Source: Nannocystis sp. RBIL2 (lineage in GTDB: Bacteria; Myxococcota_A; Polyangia; Nannocystales; Nannocystaceae). Taken from it: a stretch of 64,000 bases of DNA. Both the position numbers and the translations under genes were made by a program. Location of the stretch: NCBI RefSeq assembly GCF_026626745.1, contig NZ_JAPNJW010000002.1:6078130-6142129 (forward strand), read 5' to 3'. Each line of letters opens with the position of its first letter. Within the stretch, counting starts at the first letter, position 1. The notes beneath the pieces were generated by a model, which was not told where the DNA came from, ran no database searches, and saw only the letters and a program-made list of their open reading frames with translations. Shown here in pieces: positions 1 through 8,641 of this stretch.

Positions 1-1071
1 GCGCGGGCGCGGCTGGTAGAGATCGGACAGGCCGAGCGGGACCTCGCCGAACAGGCGGCGGTAGATCGCGGGCAGGCTGTCGGCGCGGTCGTTTCCAGCG
101 ATCAGGAGGTCCCAGTAGCCGACGCGCGGGCCCTCGCCGGTGAAGGTGCGGCGGACGTCTTGAGCCAGCTCGCGGACCAGCGGCGCGGCGCGGGTGTAGA
201 GGGCCGAGGCGCCGAAGCGGGCGCGGTCGCGCTGGGCCCGGAACCACGACGGCCGCGACCGGGCGACCCGCGCCTCAAGCTGCTGCATGAGCTCGTCGGG
301 TCGGTGCGTGCGCAGCGGGGCGAGGGCGTCGTCCATGCGCGCGGAGCTCTCGCCGACGAACCACACGAACAGGCGCCGGACGTCGCGAGCGCTGCGCTCC
401 GACAGCGTGCGGACCAGGCGGATCGCGTGGCCGAGGCCGGTGTGGGCCGACTCGTCGCGGGCCTCGACCTCGCGGCTGTCCTCGACGATGAAGAGGTGGT
501 AGTCGAGGACGGTCTCGATGCGCTCGAGCTCGGCGGCGGCGGCGCGGGCGAGGGCGGCGGCGCGGCGGGTGAGCTCGATGACGAGGCCGCGCACCGGCTC
601 GGCGAACATCTCCTCGAGCCAGCGGCGCAGCGGCACCGCGATCTGCACCGGGCCGGCCTTGGCGGCGGCGGAGTCCTCGGCGGAGCGATCGAGGAAGTAC
701 AGTTCGGGCTCCTCGGCGATGGTGCGCGCGAGATCGGTCAGGAGGCCGGCGGCCGCCATGCCGCCGTCGAAGGAGGACGCGGTGGCGGCGAGGGTGTCGC
801 GCGCGGCGTGGATGGCCGGGCGGATCTCGTGCTCGAGCACGGTGCGCCAGCGCGTCCGCGACAGCGGGTGCCGGTTGTCGTCGTCCGCCAGGGTGACGAG
901 CGTCTCCTCCGGCGCCTGCGGCGGGTGCATCTGCTGCTCGAGCGTCAACGCGACCTGTTCCAGGCCGCCGAGGCAATCTCCGCGCAAACGTTGGTCGAGC
1001 AGCTCGCCGGCCCGTCCCTGGAGCGCCGCGAACCACTCAGCCAACCGGGCGAGCTGAGGGTCGAGGATCAC
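1..1071 (-). CDS. hypothetical protein, 3' end beyond the window
   Basis: An unbroken minus-strand frame of 357 codons runs off the left edge. The GTG at 1071 is the furthest upstream start, because an in-frame TGA lies five codons before it. Codon third positions are strongly G/C, as in the neighbouring genes, and the overlapping plus-strand frames read as low-complexity shadows. The product looks soluble and mostly helical, rich in Ala, Arg, Glu and Leu, with no signal peptide, membrane segment or nucleotide-binding motif in the visible part. It may be the N-terminal portion of a longer protein. I do not recognise the family. Confidence 0.65.
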   Translation of the reverse strand, partial: MILDPQLARLAEWFAALQGRAGELLDQRLRGDCLGGLEQVALTLEQQMHPPQAPEETLVTLADDDNRHPLSRTRWRTVLEHEIRPAIHAARDTLAATASSFDGGMAAAGLLTDLARTIAEEPELYFLDRSAEDSAAAKAGPVQIAVPLRRWLEEMFAEPVRGLVIELTRRAAALARAAAAELERIETVLDYHLFIVEDSREVEARDESAHTGLGHAIRLVRTLSERSARDVRRLFVWFVGESSARMDDALAPLRTHRPDELMQQLEARVARSRPSWFRAQRDRARFGASALYTRAAPLVRELAQDVRRTFTGEGPRVGYWDLLIAGNDRADSLPAIYRRLFGEVPLGLSDLYQPRPR

Positions 1072-1196
1072 AGGCCGAGGATATCAGCTCGCGGCCCCCC
1101 GGCGGTGAAGGCGACGAAAGGTGCGTTCTCGCGCCGTCAGCGCGCGCCTGAACAGGCGCGCACCTGCGCGGCGCGGTCGGCGGAGGCTCTCCTATA

Positions 1197-1268
1197 TGTC
1201 TCTCGGGACAGGCTCGCGCGATCCGGCGCGAGGTGTCCCGAGAGACATTTTAGGTGTCCCGAAGGACA
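1197..1268. repeat. three TGTCY-N4-RGACA palindromes
   Basis: Three copies of the dispersed 14-bp palindrome lie at 1197-1210, 1234-1247 and 1255-1268, between the start of the unknown gene (1071) and the end of the cytochrome gene (1290). Each has TGTC, six bases, then GACA. The last is extended to TGTCCCGAAGGACATG. They fill much of an otherwise empty 218-bp gap. Confidence 0.85.
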
Positions 1269-1289
1269 TGTCGTATTCGCGCCGCGAAC

Positions 1290-4058
1290 TCACGGCGTGT
1301 CGTTCGGGTCGGCCGGGTCGCTGAGGTGCAGCAGCTCGTCGCCGTCGCGGTGGCCGTCGCCGTCGCGGTCGACGCCGAGGCGGAAGCCCGAGCCGGGCGG
1401 GGTGCAGGTGTAGGTGACGGGCTTGCCGGTCTGGGCCAGCAGGCGCACCGCGACGTCGCTGAGCGGCGGGATCGCCGAGAAGCTGGTCACGTAGCTGCCG
1501 CCCGAGTAGTAGAGGCCGAGCTCCTGGCCGCCGACGTGGGCCTTGGCGACCAGGTCGCAGTCGCCGGTGTCGGCGCGCTGGCGCAGCAGGTTGATGCGCG
1601 GACCGACGACCGCGCCGTTGCTCGCGGTGAGGCTGATCTGCTGGCCGACGACCGGCTTGAGGTTGGTGTCGAAGGCGAACGTGAACTCGGCGACCTGGCG
1701 CATCTGCTCGAAGTTGGTGAAGCCGTTCGGGGTCACCGGCGTGGCGACGAAGGCGTTGAAGAAGCGCATCGCCGTGTCCTTCGAGCCGTCGTGGGTGTAG
1801 CCGAAGGCGCGGATCTGGTCGCCCTTGTGCGCGTCGTCGAAGAAGGCGCTGGCGACCGGGTCGTTGAAGACGGGGTCGCCGGCGGGGAAGCCGAAGGTCC
1901 CGACCTTGGTGTACATGTTGCGCAGGTGGGGGATCTTGAAGGTCTGCGAGAACTCGCCACCGACGATCTCGCCGTCGCTGCCGAAGAAGCCGGGGTGCGG
2001 GTCGGTCGGGTTGGCGGTCGGGTCGAGGCGGTGACAGCCCTCGCAGGTGAACTTGCGCTCGGGCACGAACGAGAAGGTCTCGACGTTGACGAAGAAGTCG
2101 CGGCCGGCGGCCTGGTCGGCGTTGAGGCTGTTGTCGAGCGCGCGGATCGGGTTCGGCGGGTACATCACCTGCAGCTGGAAGTCGGTGAACGCTTGCATCT
2201 GCTGGGCCGTCAGCGGCCCGTCGCGCCCGAGCAGGCCCTCGAAGGCGACGTTGAAGGCGTTGAAGGCCGCGACCTCGCTGAAGGCGCCGCCGTTCGGCTG
2301 GACGTTGGTGCCCTGGCCCTCGCCGTTGCGATCGCCGCGCCAGTGCATCGGCCCGTGGTTGGCCAGGCCGCGCAGGCTCTGGGTGGTCATCGGCCCCTTG
2401 TTCGGGTGGAACGGGACCTGGAAGTCGAAGAACTCGTCCTTGAGGATGTTCGGCGGGTCGGTGACGTCGCCGTCGGGGTCGCCGAGGTCCCACGCGAGCT
2501 CGTCCTTGTCGCCGAAGATGTGGCACGACGCGCACGCCTGGTCGCCGTTGCTCGAGGTGAGCGCGGCGTCGTAGAGGAAGCGGCGGCCGGCCACCAGCGA
2601 CGCCGGCTCGGGGTTGTGCATGGTGACGTGGGCGATCTCCTCGCGGTCGTCGGTGTCGATGATCGAGATGCCGTTGTCGAAGCGGGTCAGGACGTACAGG
2701 CGGTCGCGGTACTCGTCGAGCACCAGGCCGGTCGGGCCGCCGCCGCTGACCGCGATCTGATCGATCTCGTCGGGCCAGTGGTCGTCGCTCTCGAGGTCGC
2801 CGGTGTCGTAGAGCACGACCTTGTCGTTGCCCAGGACGGCGGTGTAGAGGGTCCGGCCGTTGGCGGTGATCGCCATGCCGAGGGTCTGCGAGACGCTGAG
2901 GGCGCCCGTGTCGTTGGGGATCGCGCCGCAGCAGTCGTCGCGGTCGATGTGCTTGTTGAGGTCGCGCGGCTGGACCGAGCCCGAGCCGCCGAGCACCGTG
3001 ATGCGGTTGTCGACGGTGTGGCCGCGGACGGTCGTGCCGGCGAAGTCGCCGTGGCCCTCGAAGCGGACCTCGTTGCGCGCCTCGGTGTTGCTGACGTAGA
3101 CCTTCCCGCTCAGCGGGTTGACGATCATGTTGAAGATGACCGTGCCGACGCTGCGGTAAAACCCTGAATTGCCGGGCAGGACCGCCGGAGTGGCCGCGTT
3201 GGCGTCGATGACGAACACGTCCTTGTCGGGCAGGTTGAACTTGATCTTGCTGTCCCACCAGCGGCCGATCTCGTCGACCCAGTGCGAGCCGTCGTACTTG
3301 ACGATGAGGCTCATGTCCGGCTCGGGGATGCCGGCGTGGTTGGTGTTGGGCAACGGGATGCCGCCGACGGCCTGACCGCCGTCGGGGATCACGGCGAGGG
3401 CGACGACCGCGGTGCGGTTGCCGGACACGAACGAGGCGGCGTAGACCTTGCTGCCGTTCGGCGACACGGCCAGGGCGCGCGGGACGTCGCTGAAGAGGTT
3501 GACGATCGTCAGCGGGGTGCCGCCGAGGCTGTTGCCGAGGTTGTTGGCGTTGAAGACCCACACGTCGGCGCGGCCGATCCCCGGGGTGGTGAGCTTGGGG
3601 TCGAACGGGGCGTTCTGGCCGCGGTGCGCCGCGGTGATGAACGCCCGCGACTTGCCGGGCCCGGCGAACACGATATCCCGCGGCTCGTCGCCGACCAGCA
3701 GGGTGCGCTTGACATACGGGGTAGCGCTGTCGACATCGACGATGCTGACGCTGTCCGAAAGATGGTTGACGACCCACACCTCGTCGTCGCTCCGCACTGC
3801 GACGGCGACGGGCTCGAGTCCGACGGGTACCGACGCCTCGTGCTCGAGGGCGCCGCTATTCTTGATCTTGTAGACCTCGAGCCGGTTGTCGGGGGTATTG
3901 ACCGCGTAAAGTCGGGTCCGGCTGGGGTTCATCGCCAGCGGGCGCACCTGGCCGCTCTCGAAGGCGGTGAAGGAGGGCGCGGCGTGTGCGGACTCAATGG
4001 TGCCGCCTATGGCGAGGAGCGTGACGAGCGAGCTGATGCACAGATTGCGAGTTTCCAT
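1290..4058 (-). CDS. secreted beta-propeller / di-heme cytochrome c protein
   Basis: The N terminus is a Sec signal peptide ending near the SAHA residues. About 450 residues of YVTN-type beta-propeller blades follow (phrases such as RLYAVNTPDNRLEV and VFVIDANAATP). The C-terminal half carries two heme c motifs, CASCH near residue 508 and CEGCH near residue 671, as in di-heme peroxidase/MauG-like proteins. The end has an Asp/Gly-rich run (DRDGDGHRDGDE) like calcium-binding repeats. A periplasmic or surface redox role is inferred; the substrate is unknown. The ATG at 4058 is used; a GTG at 4067 would add three residues. About 922 residues. Confidence 0.85.
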   Translation of the reverse strand: METRNLCISSLVTLLAIGGTIESAHAAPSFTAFESGQVRPLAMNPSRTRLYAVNTPDNRLEVYKIKNSGALEHEASVPVGLEPVAVAVRSDDEVWVVNHLSDSVSIVDVDSATPYVKRTLLVGDEPRDIVFAGPGKSRAFITAAHRGQNAPFDPKLTTPGIGRADVWVFNANNLGNSLGGTPLTIVNLFSDVPRALAVSPNGSKVYAASFVSGNRTAVVALAVIPDGGQAVGGIPLPNTNHAGIPEPDMSLIVKYDGSHWVDEIGRWWDSKIKFNLPDKDVFVIDANAATPAVLPGNSGFYRSVGTVIFNMIVNPLSGKVYVSNTEARNEVRFEGHGDFAGTTVRGHTVDNRITVLGGSGSVQPRDLNKHIDRDDCCGAIPNDTGALSVSQTLGMAITANGRTLYTAVLGNDKVVLYDTGDLESDDHWPDEIDQIAVSGGGPTGLVLDEYRDRLYVLTRFDNGISIIDTDDREEIAHVTMHNPEPASLVAGRRFLYDAALTSSNGDQACASCHIFGDKDELAWDLGDPDGDVTDPPNILKDEFFDFQVPFHPNKGPMTTQSLRGLANHGPMHWRGDRNGEGQGTNVQPNGGAFSEVAAFNAFNVAFEGLLGRDGPLTAQQMQAFTDFQLQVMYPPNPIRALDNSLNADQAAGRDFFVNVETFSFVPERKFTCEGCHRLDPTANPTDPHPGFFGSDGEIVGGEFSQTFKIPHLRNMYTKVGTFGFPAGDPVFNDPVASAFFDDAHKGDQIRAFGYTHDGSKDTAMRFFNAFVATPVTPNGFTNFEQMRQVAEFTFAFDTNLKPVVGQQISLTASNGAVVGPRINLLRQRADTGDCDLVAKAHVGGQELGLYYSGGSYVTSFSAIPPLSDVAVRLLAQTGKPVTYTCTPPGSGFRLGVDRDGDGHRDGDELLHLSDPADPNDTP

Positions 4059-4217
4059 CGCAGTCACAGTACCGAGGCGCCGCCGCCGCCGACAAGCGCT
4101 GATCGCTGTCTGCTGTGATCATTCTGAATGTCATGTGAACACTGCAGCGAGAGCACATGTATGTACAGTGCGGCGGGCGGATCATCAGGGGCGTCCCGAA
4201 CACGCTTGCGCCCGTTC

Positions 4218-5117
4218 TCACCAGCGTCCGTCGTGCTCCTCGGCGACCCCGGTGAGGCCCCGAAGAGGCACGGAGACCCCGCCCAGCCGCATTTCGCCCT
4301 CGACCTCGACGAACAGTTCATTGTGCTGAAGATCGACGAGGAAGGGCACGAGCGGCGGAATCGTCACCCGGTCGCGATGGACGCGGCGCGGCCGCACGAC
4401 CAGGTCGAGCTCCCGCGAACGGACCCGCCAGGGCGCCGTGAGGTCGTCGCGGTCGTAATCGAAGTCGACGTCGGGGTCGAGCCGGTGCCACGCCCCGCGC
4501 CAGTACACCTGGGTGTAGCGCTGGGCATAAGCGCCGTGGTTGACGAGTGAGGCCAGCGCGATGTCGTCATTTTGCACCGCGAGCCATTGCCAGGAGGCGC
4601 GCCGCGGCACGACGCCGAAGCAATGATCGTAGTAGGAGCGCGCGGTGTCGACGGCGAACCGCCGCCCGAACGCCTCGATCTCGCCGCTGACGCGGTTGAA
4701 GAAGCGGTGGAGCAGGGCGTAGCTGCAGCGGAAGTAGTTGTCGCGGCGGGTGAACGGCAGGCCCTCGCGGCGGATCTCGAGGTCGACCCGCAGGTCCGCG
4801 GTGCGCGCGCGGAACACCGCCCGGCCGTCGCCGTCGCCGCGGTACTCGAGGTCGACGGCGCCGCGGTGGCGCAGGTCGAGCACGCCAGGGGCCTGGGCGC
4901 GGTCGAGGTAGAGGTTGTGGTCGACCGACCAACTCTCGTCACCGGCGAGGTCGCACAACCACAGGCGGAACTTGTCGACCGCGAACGCGCGCGCGAACGA
5001 CCAACTCATGTAGACCTGCGCGTGGGGGTCGTGGAGGTCGGAGAACCACCATTCCTTCTGGCGCAGCGCGCCCTCGGCGCGCGGGGTGCGGACGAGCCAC
5101 TTCTCTTCGAGCTGCAT
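4218..5117 (-). CDS. CrtC/DUF2804-type lipocalin-like protein
   Basis: 299 residues with many Trp, Tyr and Asp (QKEWWFSDLHDP, YMSWSFARAF, NYFRCSYALLHRFFNR, GVAEEHDGRW). The pattern resembles the CrtC/AttH-like double-lipocalin proteins and DUF2804, a group that includes carotenoid 1,2-hydratases and many uncharacterised lipid-related proteins. There is no signal peptide. The family call rests on my reading of motifs, and no carotenoid genes are nearby, so a hydratase activity is not claimed. The gene sits alone between two minus-strand genes with gaps of about 130-160 bp. Confidence 0.55.
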   Translation of the reverse strand: MQLEEKWLVRTPRAEGALRQKEWWFSDLHDPHAQVYMSWSFARAFAVDKFRLWLCDLAGDESWSVDHNLYLDRAQAPGVLDLRHRGAVDLEYRGDGDGRAVFRARTADLRVDLEIRREGLPFTRRDNYFRCSYALLHRFFNRVSGEIEAFGRRFAVDTARSYYDHCFGVVPRRASWQWLAVQNDDIALASLVNHGAYAQRYTQVYWRGAWHRLDPDVDFDYDRDDLTAPWRVRSRELDLVVRPRRVHRDRVTIPPLVPFLVDLQHNELFVEVEGEMRLGGVSVPLRGLTGVAEEHDGRW

Positions 5118-5244
5118 AAGTAAGTCCTGTCAATAACGATGTTTCATGAGCGTCGCGGGCGACGCCCCTGGATCGCCGCGGAGGCGTGCGGAAGCGTCGC
5201 GCGAGGCGGTGAAACACCGGCGCAATGACACAAATGTCAGTAGT

Positions 5245-6693
5245 TCAGCCGGGCCCGACGATCCGGTAGAAGGGTTCGGTCGCGTCGGGGATGTCGACTT
5301 CGTGGATCGCGTCGGCGGGCGGGGTAAATTCGCTCGACACCGTCCACGGCCCCTGCTCGCTCGGCGCCGATTCGACGGTGTAGGTGACGCCCGGCGCGAA
5401 CTGTCTCGTGCGGATCTGGAGCGACAGCGTGTCGGGGTCGAACTCGACGGTCGCGCCGGCGTAGGGGCGCGCGAGCGGCTCTCCCACGAACACGCCCTCG
5501 CCGGGCCAGCTCACCGACTTCCAGTAGGCCTCGATCAGCGTCTCGCCGCGCCAGTAGTGCGGCACGAACACCTGGGTCTCCGGGAATTTCTGCGGGTAGT
5601 TGCACGGCTCGGTCGCGGTGCCGTAGCTGCCGGTCGCGCCGGCCTCGAGCCAGCGGCAGATGCTCATCTGCCCGCTGTCGCAGATCTGCCCGCCGTAGGA
5701 GGTGAGGTGGTCCGCGACCGCGCCGGGCAGGTACGTGTTGGTGGCGATCCCGGGCACGTCGGCCAGGCCGGTGAAGTAGAAGAGGATGTCGACCTTGCCA
5801 TCGAGCGCGTCCGAGCCCATGCCCATGGCGTTGTCGACGTACTCCATGGCGATCCGCTCCGGGCTCCACTGGTCGACCGTGGCGGTGAAGGAGGGCCAGC
5901 GGACGCTCCGGGCGGTGTCGGTGGTGCGCACGAAGTAGCCGGTGCCGCTCGGCGCGGTGGCGTCGGCCGCGACGCCGCGGTCGATCAGCGCCTGCACGTT
6001 CTCGAGCGAGGTGCCGGCGAGGTGCATGGCCGGCCGCAGGCCGAGATCGGTGAAGGGGCGCAGCGAGCTCGAATCGTAGTAGCCGCTCGGCGCGGTCTCG
6101 CTGCACGGCTGACTGCAGTACTTGGCAGGGTCGTGGCCGAGCGCGAAGGCGCTGACGAGCGACTGACAGTCGACGCGGTAGGGCTTCGTCCACGCGATCG
6201 CCAGAGCCTGGATGTCGGGGCCGAGGGCGGCGTCGACCTGTCCTTTGAGACCGGCGAAGACGTCGGCCGCGAGCGCGTCGCCGGGCGGGGCGAAGCTGAG
6301 GACGACGAGGTTGTCCGCGGGCAAGCCGCGCGCCGCCATGTAGTGCGCGGCGACGGCCATCGACTGCGGGTCCTGGTCGTTGGCGAGGACGGCCAGCTCC
6401 TCCGGCTGGATCGAGGCGCGCGGGAGGATGACCGTGGGCGCGACCGGGCTGTCCCCGGTGGTGCCGGTGGTGGTGAGCGGCTCGGCGGTGGTGCCGGTGG
6501 TGGTACTCGAGCTGGTCGAAGAGACAGGCTCATCGCCGGTGGTCGACGAGCTCGTGGTCGAAGTGGTCGGCTCGTCGGTGGACGCGGCGGAGGTGGTGCC
6601 GGTGATCGGGCTTGAGTCGGTGCCGTCGCCGCCGCCCGGGCTGCAGGCGCAGGCGAACAGGAGGGCCGCGGAGAGGCGCGCGGGCTGAGACAT
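5245..6693 (-). CDS. lipoprotein of the TIGR03790 type
   Basis: 482 residues. The N terminus is a lipoprotein signal with a lipobox around LLFACAC, then a Thr/Ser/Gly linker of about 70 residues typical of myxobacterial surface lipoproteins. The folded part from about residue 95 has VLANDQDPQSMAVAAHYMAARGLP and AIAWTKPYRVDCQSL, which match the TIGR03790 family of unknown function (possible backbone cleavage or polymer handling is not established). Conserved Cys residues occur in the body. It is probably attached to a membrane and exposed outside the cytoplasm. Confidence 0.7.
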   Translation of the reverse strand: MSQPARLSAALLFACACSPGGGDGTDSSPITGTTSAASTDEPTTSTTSSSTTGDEPVSSTSSSTTTGTTAEPLTTTGTTGDSPVAPTVILPRASIQPEELAVLANDQDPQSMAVAAHYMAARGLPADNLVVLSFAPPGDALAADVFAGLKGQVDAALGPDIQALAIAWTKPYRVDCQSLVSAFALGHDPAKYCSQPCSETAPSGYYDSSSLRPFTDLGLRPAMHLAGTSLENVQALIDRGVAADATAPSGTGYFVRTTDTARSVRWPSFTATVDQWSPERIAMEYVDNAMGMGSDALDGKVDILFYFTGLADVPGIATNTYLPGAVADHLTSYGGQICDSGQMSICRWLEAGATGSYGTATEPCNYPQKFPETQVFVPHYWRGETLIEAYWKSVSWPGEGVFVGEPLARPYAGATVEFDPDTLSLQIRTRQFAPGVTYTVESAPSEQGPWTVSSEFTPPADAIHEVDIPDATEPFYRIVGPG

Positions 6694-6903
6694 GCGGCGA
6701 GGGTATCAGCCGGCCTCGCGCGCGCCGTGGGGGCCGTAGACGACGTTCCGAAGCGTCGGGGACCCCGGCCGTGGGCGCGGTCCTTGATGCCCGCAGAGCG
6801 TGTCTACGGGCGTGGGCGGGCAGGCGCGTTGACTCGCCGCGCTCACTGCGGGCGCGGCGAGTCGTGCCAGTGGCGCTGCGAGGTCGGCGAGACGCGCGAG
6901 GGC

Positions 6904-7635
6904 TCAGTAGCCGCGACCGCTCTTGCGCGGGAAGCCGCTGGTGCTGCGCCACAGCGCGGGGTCGTCGGGGCCGCGCGAGTAGCGACGGGCGGCGAGGCCC
7001 GCTTCACCGCTGGCCGCGAACCAGAGGAAGATCGCGACGACGGTCATCATCGTGCGACCGCTGGCGATCGCATAGGCGCCGAGGCCGACGGCGGCGAACT
7101 TGCCCACGGCGGCGGCGATCTCGGTGGCGCGCAGCGGGCCCATTCGCGCCGACAGCAGGGCGCGGAAGACGCGGCCGCCATCCATCGGGAAGGCCGGCAG
7201 CAGGTTGAAGGCGCCGAGGCCGAGGTTGGCCCACGCGAGCGCGCCGAGGAAGGAGTGCGGCGTGGAGTCGCCGGTGAGCGCGGAGAGGGCGAAGAACAGG
7301 CCCGAGAGGAGGAAGCTGACGACCGGTCCGGCGAGGGCGACCATGAACTCCTCACGCGGAGGCATGTGGGCGCCGTCGATCTGGGCGACGCCGCCGATCG
7401 GGAGGAGCAAGATCTGCCGGGTCGAGATCCCAAAGCTGCGCGCGGTCAGGGCGTGGCCGAACTCGTGGGCCACGACCGAGGCGAACACCGCCAGCAGGAA
7501 GGCGAGGCCGTAGACGACGGCGGCGGGACCGCCGCCATAGCTGCTCAGAACCGCCCACAAGAGCACGAGGACGAAGGAGGCGTGGACCCGCGTCTCGATG
7601 CCGAACAGTCGGCCAAGCGACCATGACCATTGCAT
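6904..7635 (-). CDS. site-2 protease family (M50) intramembrane peptidase
   Basis: 243 residues with several hydrophobic segments. The zinc-binding HEFGH motif is at residues 57-61 and the second conserved motif NLLPAFPMDGGR at 144-155, which supplies the third zinc ligand (Asp). LPIGGVAQ precedes the PREE sequence in the usual place. Family members cut transmembrane substrates such as anti-sigma factors; the target here is unknown. The C terminus (ARRYSRG...) is basic and cytoplasmic-like. There is no CBS domain, so this is the short form. No sigma/anti-sigma pair is adjacent. Confidence 0.9.
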   Translation of the reverse strand: MQWSWSLGRLFGIETRVHASFVLVLLWAVLSSYGGGPAAVVYGLAFLLAVFASVVAHEFGHALTARSFGISTRQILLLPIGGVAQIDGAHMPPREEFMVALAGPVVSFLLSGLFFALSALTGDSTPHSFLGALAWANLGLGAFNLLPAFPMDGGRVFRALLSARMGPLRATEIAAAVGKFAAVGLGAYAIASGRTMMTVVAIFLWFAASGEAGLAARRYSRGPDDPALWRSTSGFPRKSGRGY

Positions 7636-8009
7636 GATGAAGCCACCATGCGCACGCGTCGGCGAGGGTCAAGGTCGCCGCCGGCGCCGGGCAGGCAGCG
7701 GTGAGGTGAAGCGCACGGGACGCTCGCAAGCGTGCTTCGGCGGTGATGGCGCGACGTAGAGGTCTGCGTCCACCCGCGGGGAAGTGCGGGGCAGGGACCT
7801 GTTTCGAGGGACAGGTGGTTTGCGAGGGTTATTCCCGGGGGAGACGCGGGTGGCCCGCTCACGGGCTCGGGGCAGCTCGGTCGAGCGGCGGCGACGGAGG
7901 CAGGTGAGTCGGCGTCCGGTGTGAGATGTCCAAAGAGACAGCCGCCGACTTCGCGGTGGCTGTCTCGCGGGTCGAGTTCTTTCTTTTAAAAAAAGTCCCG
8001 AAGGTCAGG
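7636..8009. other. 374-bp gap with two palindromes and a terminator-like stretch
   Basis: No gene is supported here. The gap holds a near-copy of the dispersed palindrome at 7800-7813 (TGTT instead of TGTC), an intact copy at 7927-7940 (TGTCCAAAGAGACA), and an A/T-rich run around 7981-7996 next to the nitroreductase stop. Confidence 0.7.
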
Positions 8010-8026
8010 TCAGCCGGCGGGGCTGA
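7984..8026 (-). terminator. possible intrinsic terminator of the nitroreductase gene
   Basis: Read on the minus strand, TCAGCC and GGCTGA form a six-base-pair stem around CCGCC and include the stop codon. A second weak hairpin with a TTCG loop follows (ACCTTCGGGA), then a run of seven T. Position and T-run fit termination; the stem is separated from the T-run, so this is tentative. Confidence 0.4.
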
Positions 8027-8603
8027 AGCGGCCGCGGTGGAGGAAGCTGGCGGCGGGGACGCGGGCGCTGGCGCCTTCGCGGGCGCGCAGGCTGTCGGGG
8101 AGGGTCTCGGGGTCGCCGGGGGCGCCGACGGCGATCGCGGCCATCGCCTCGAAGTCGGGCTCGGGGACGCCGAGCTCAGTGTAGGTCTTGGCCTCGTCGA
8201 AGCCGGCCATCGCGTGGGCGTAGAGGCCGAGGACGCGGGCCTGCAGGGCGAGGGACATCCACGCGCTGCCGCAGTCGAAGCCGGCGTGGCGGTTGGCCTT
8301 GCCGGAGGCGGCGAAGCGGCGGCGACCGAACAGGATCATCACCAGCGGGGCGTTGTGGGCCCACGACTGGTTGAACGCGACGAGGCAGCCGAGCACGCGC
8401 TTGTGATCGTCGGTGCCGGGGCCGTGGCCGTACACGACCATCCACGGCTGCTCGTTGTAGCTGGACGGGGCCCAGCGCATGGCCTCGAACAGGCTGGCGA
8501 GCTGCGCGTCGGTCAGCGGCTCGGGCCGGAACGCGCGCGGCGACCAGCGGTCGAGGAACATGGGGTGGACGTCGGCGTCGGGCGTGCGAGGAGTCGCGGT
8601 CAT
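8010..8603 (-). CDS. nitroreductase family protein
   Basis: 197 residues. The N-terminal part RWSPRAF...MRWAPSSYNEQPW is the typical FMN-binding opening of nitroreductases, and ARVLGLYAHAMAGFD near residue 130 matches the helix that contributes to the dimer and flavin site. These enzymes use NAD(P)H to reduce nitro groups, quinones or unsaturated compounds; the natural substrate is not predictable. The length is usual. The gene lies about 40 bp downstream of the heparinase-like gene on the same strand and could be cotranscribed. Confidence 0.85.
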   Translation of the reverse strand: MTATPRTPDADVHPMFLDRWSPRAFRPEPLTDAQLASLFEAMRWAPSSYNEQPWMVVYGHGPGTDDHKRVLGCLVAFNQSWAHNAPLVMILFGRRRFAASGKANRHAGFDCGSAWMSLALQARVLGLYAHAMAGFDEAKTYTELGVPEPDFEAMAAIAVGAPGDPETLPDSLRAREGASARVPAASFLHRGRFSPAG

Positions 8604-8641
8604 GGGGCGACCGATCTAGCACAGCGCGCGAGGCGTCGGGC

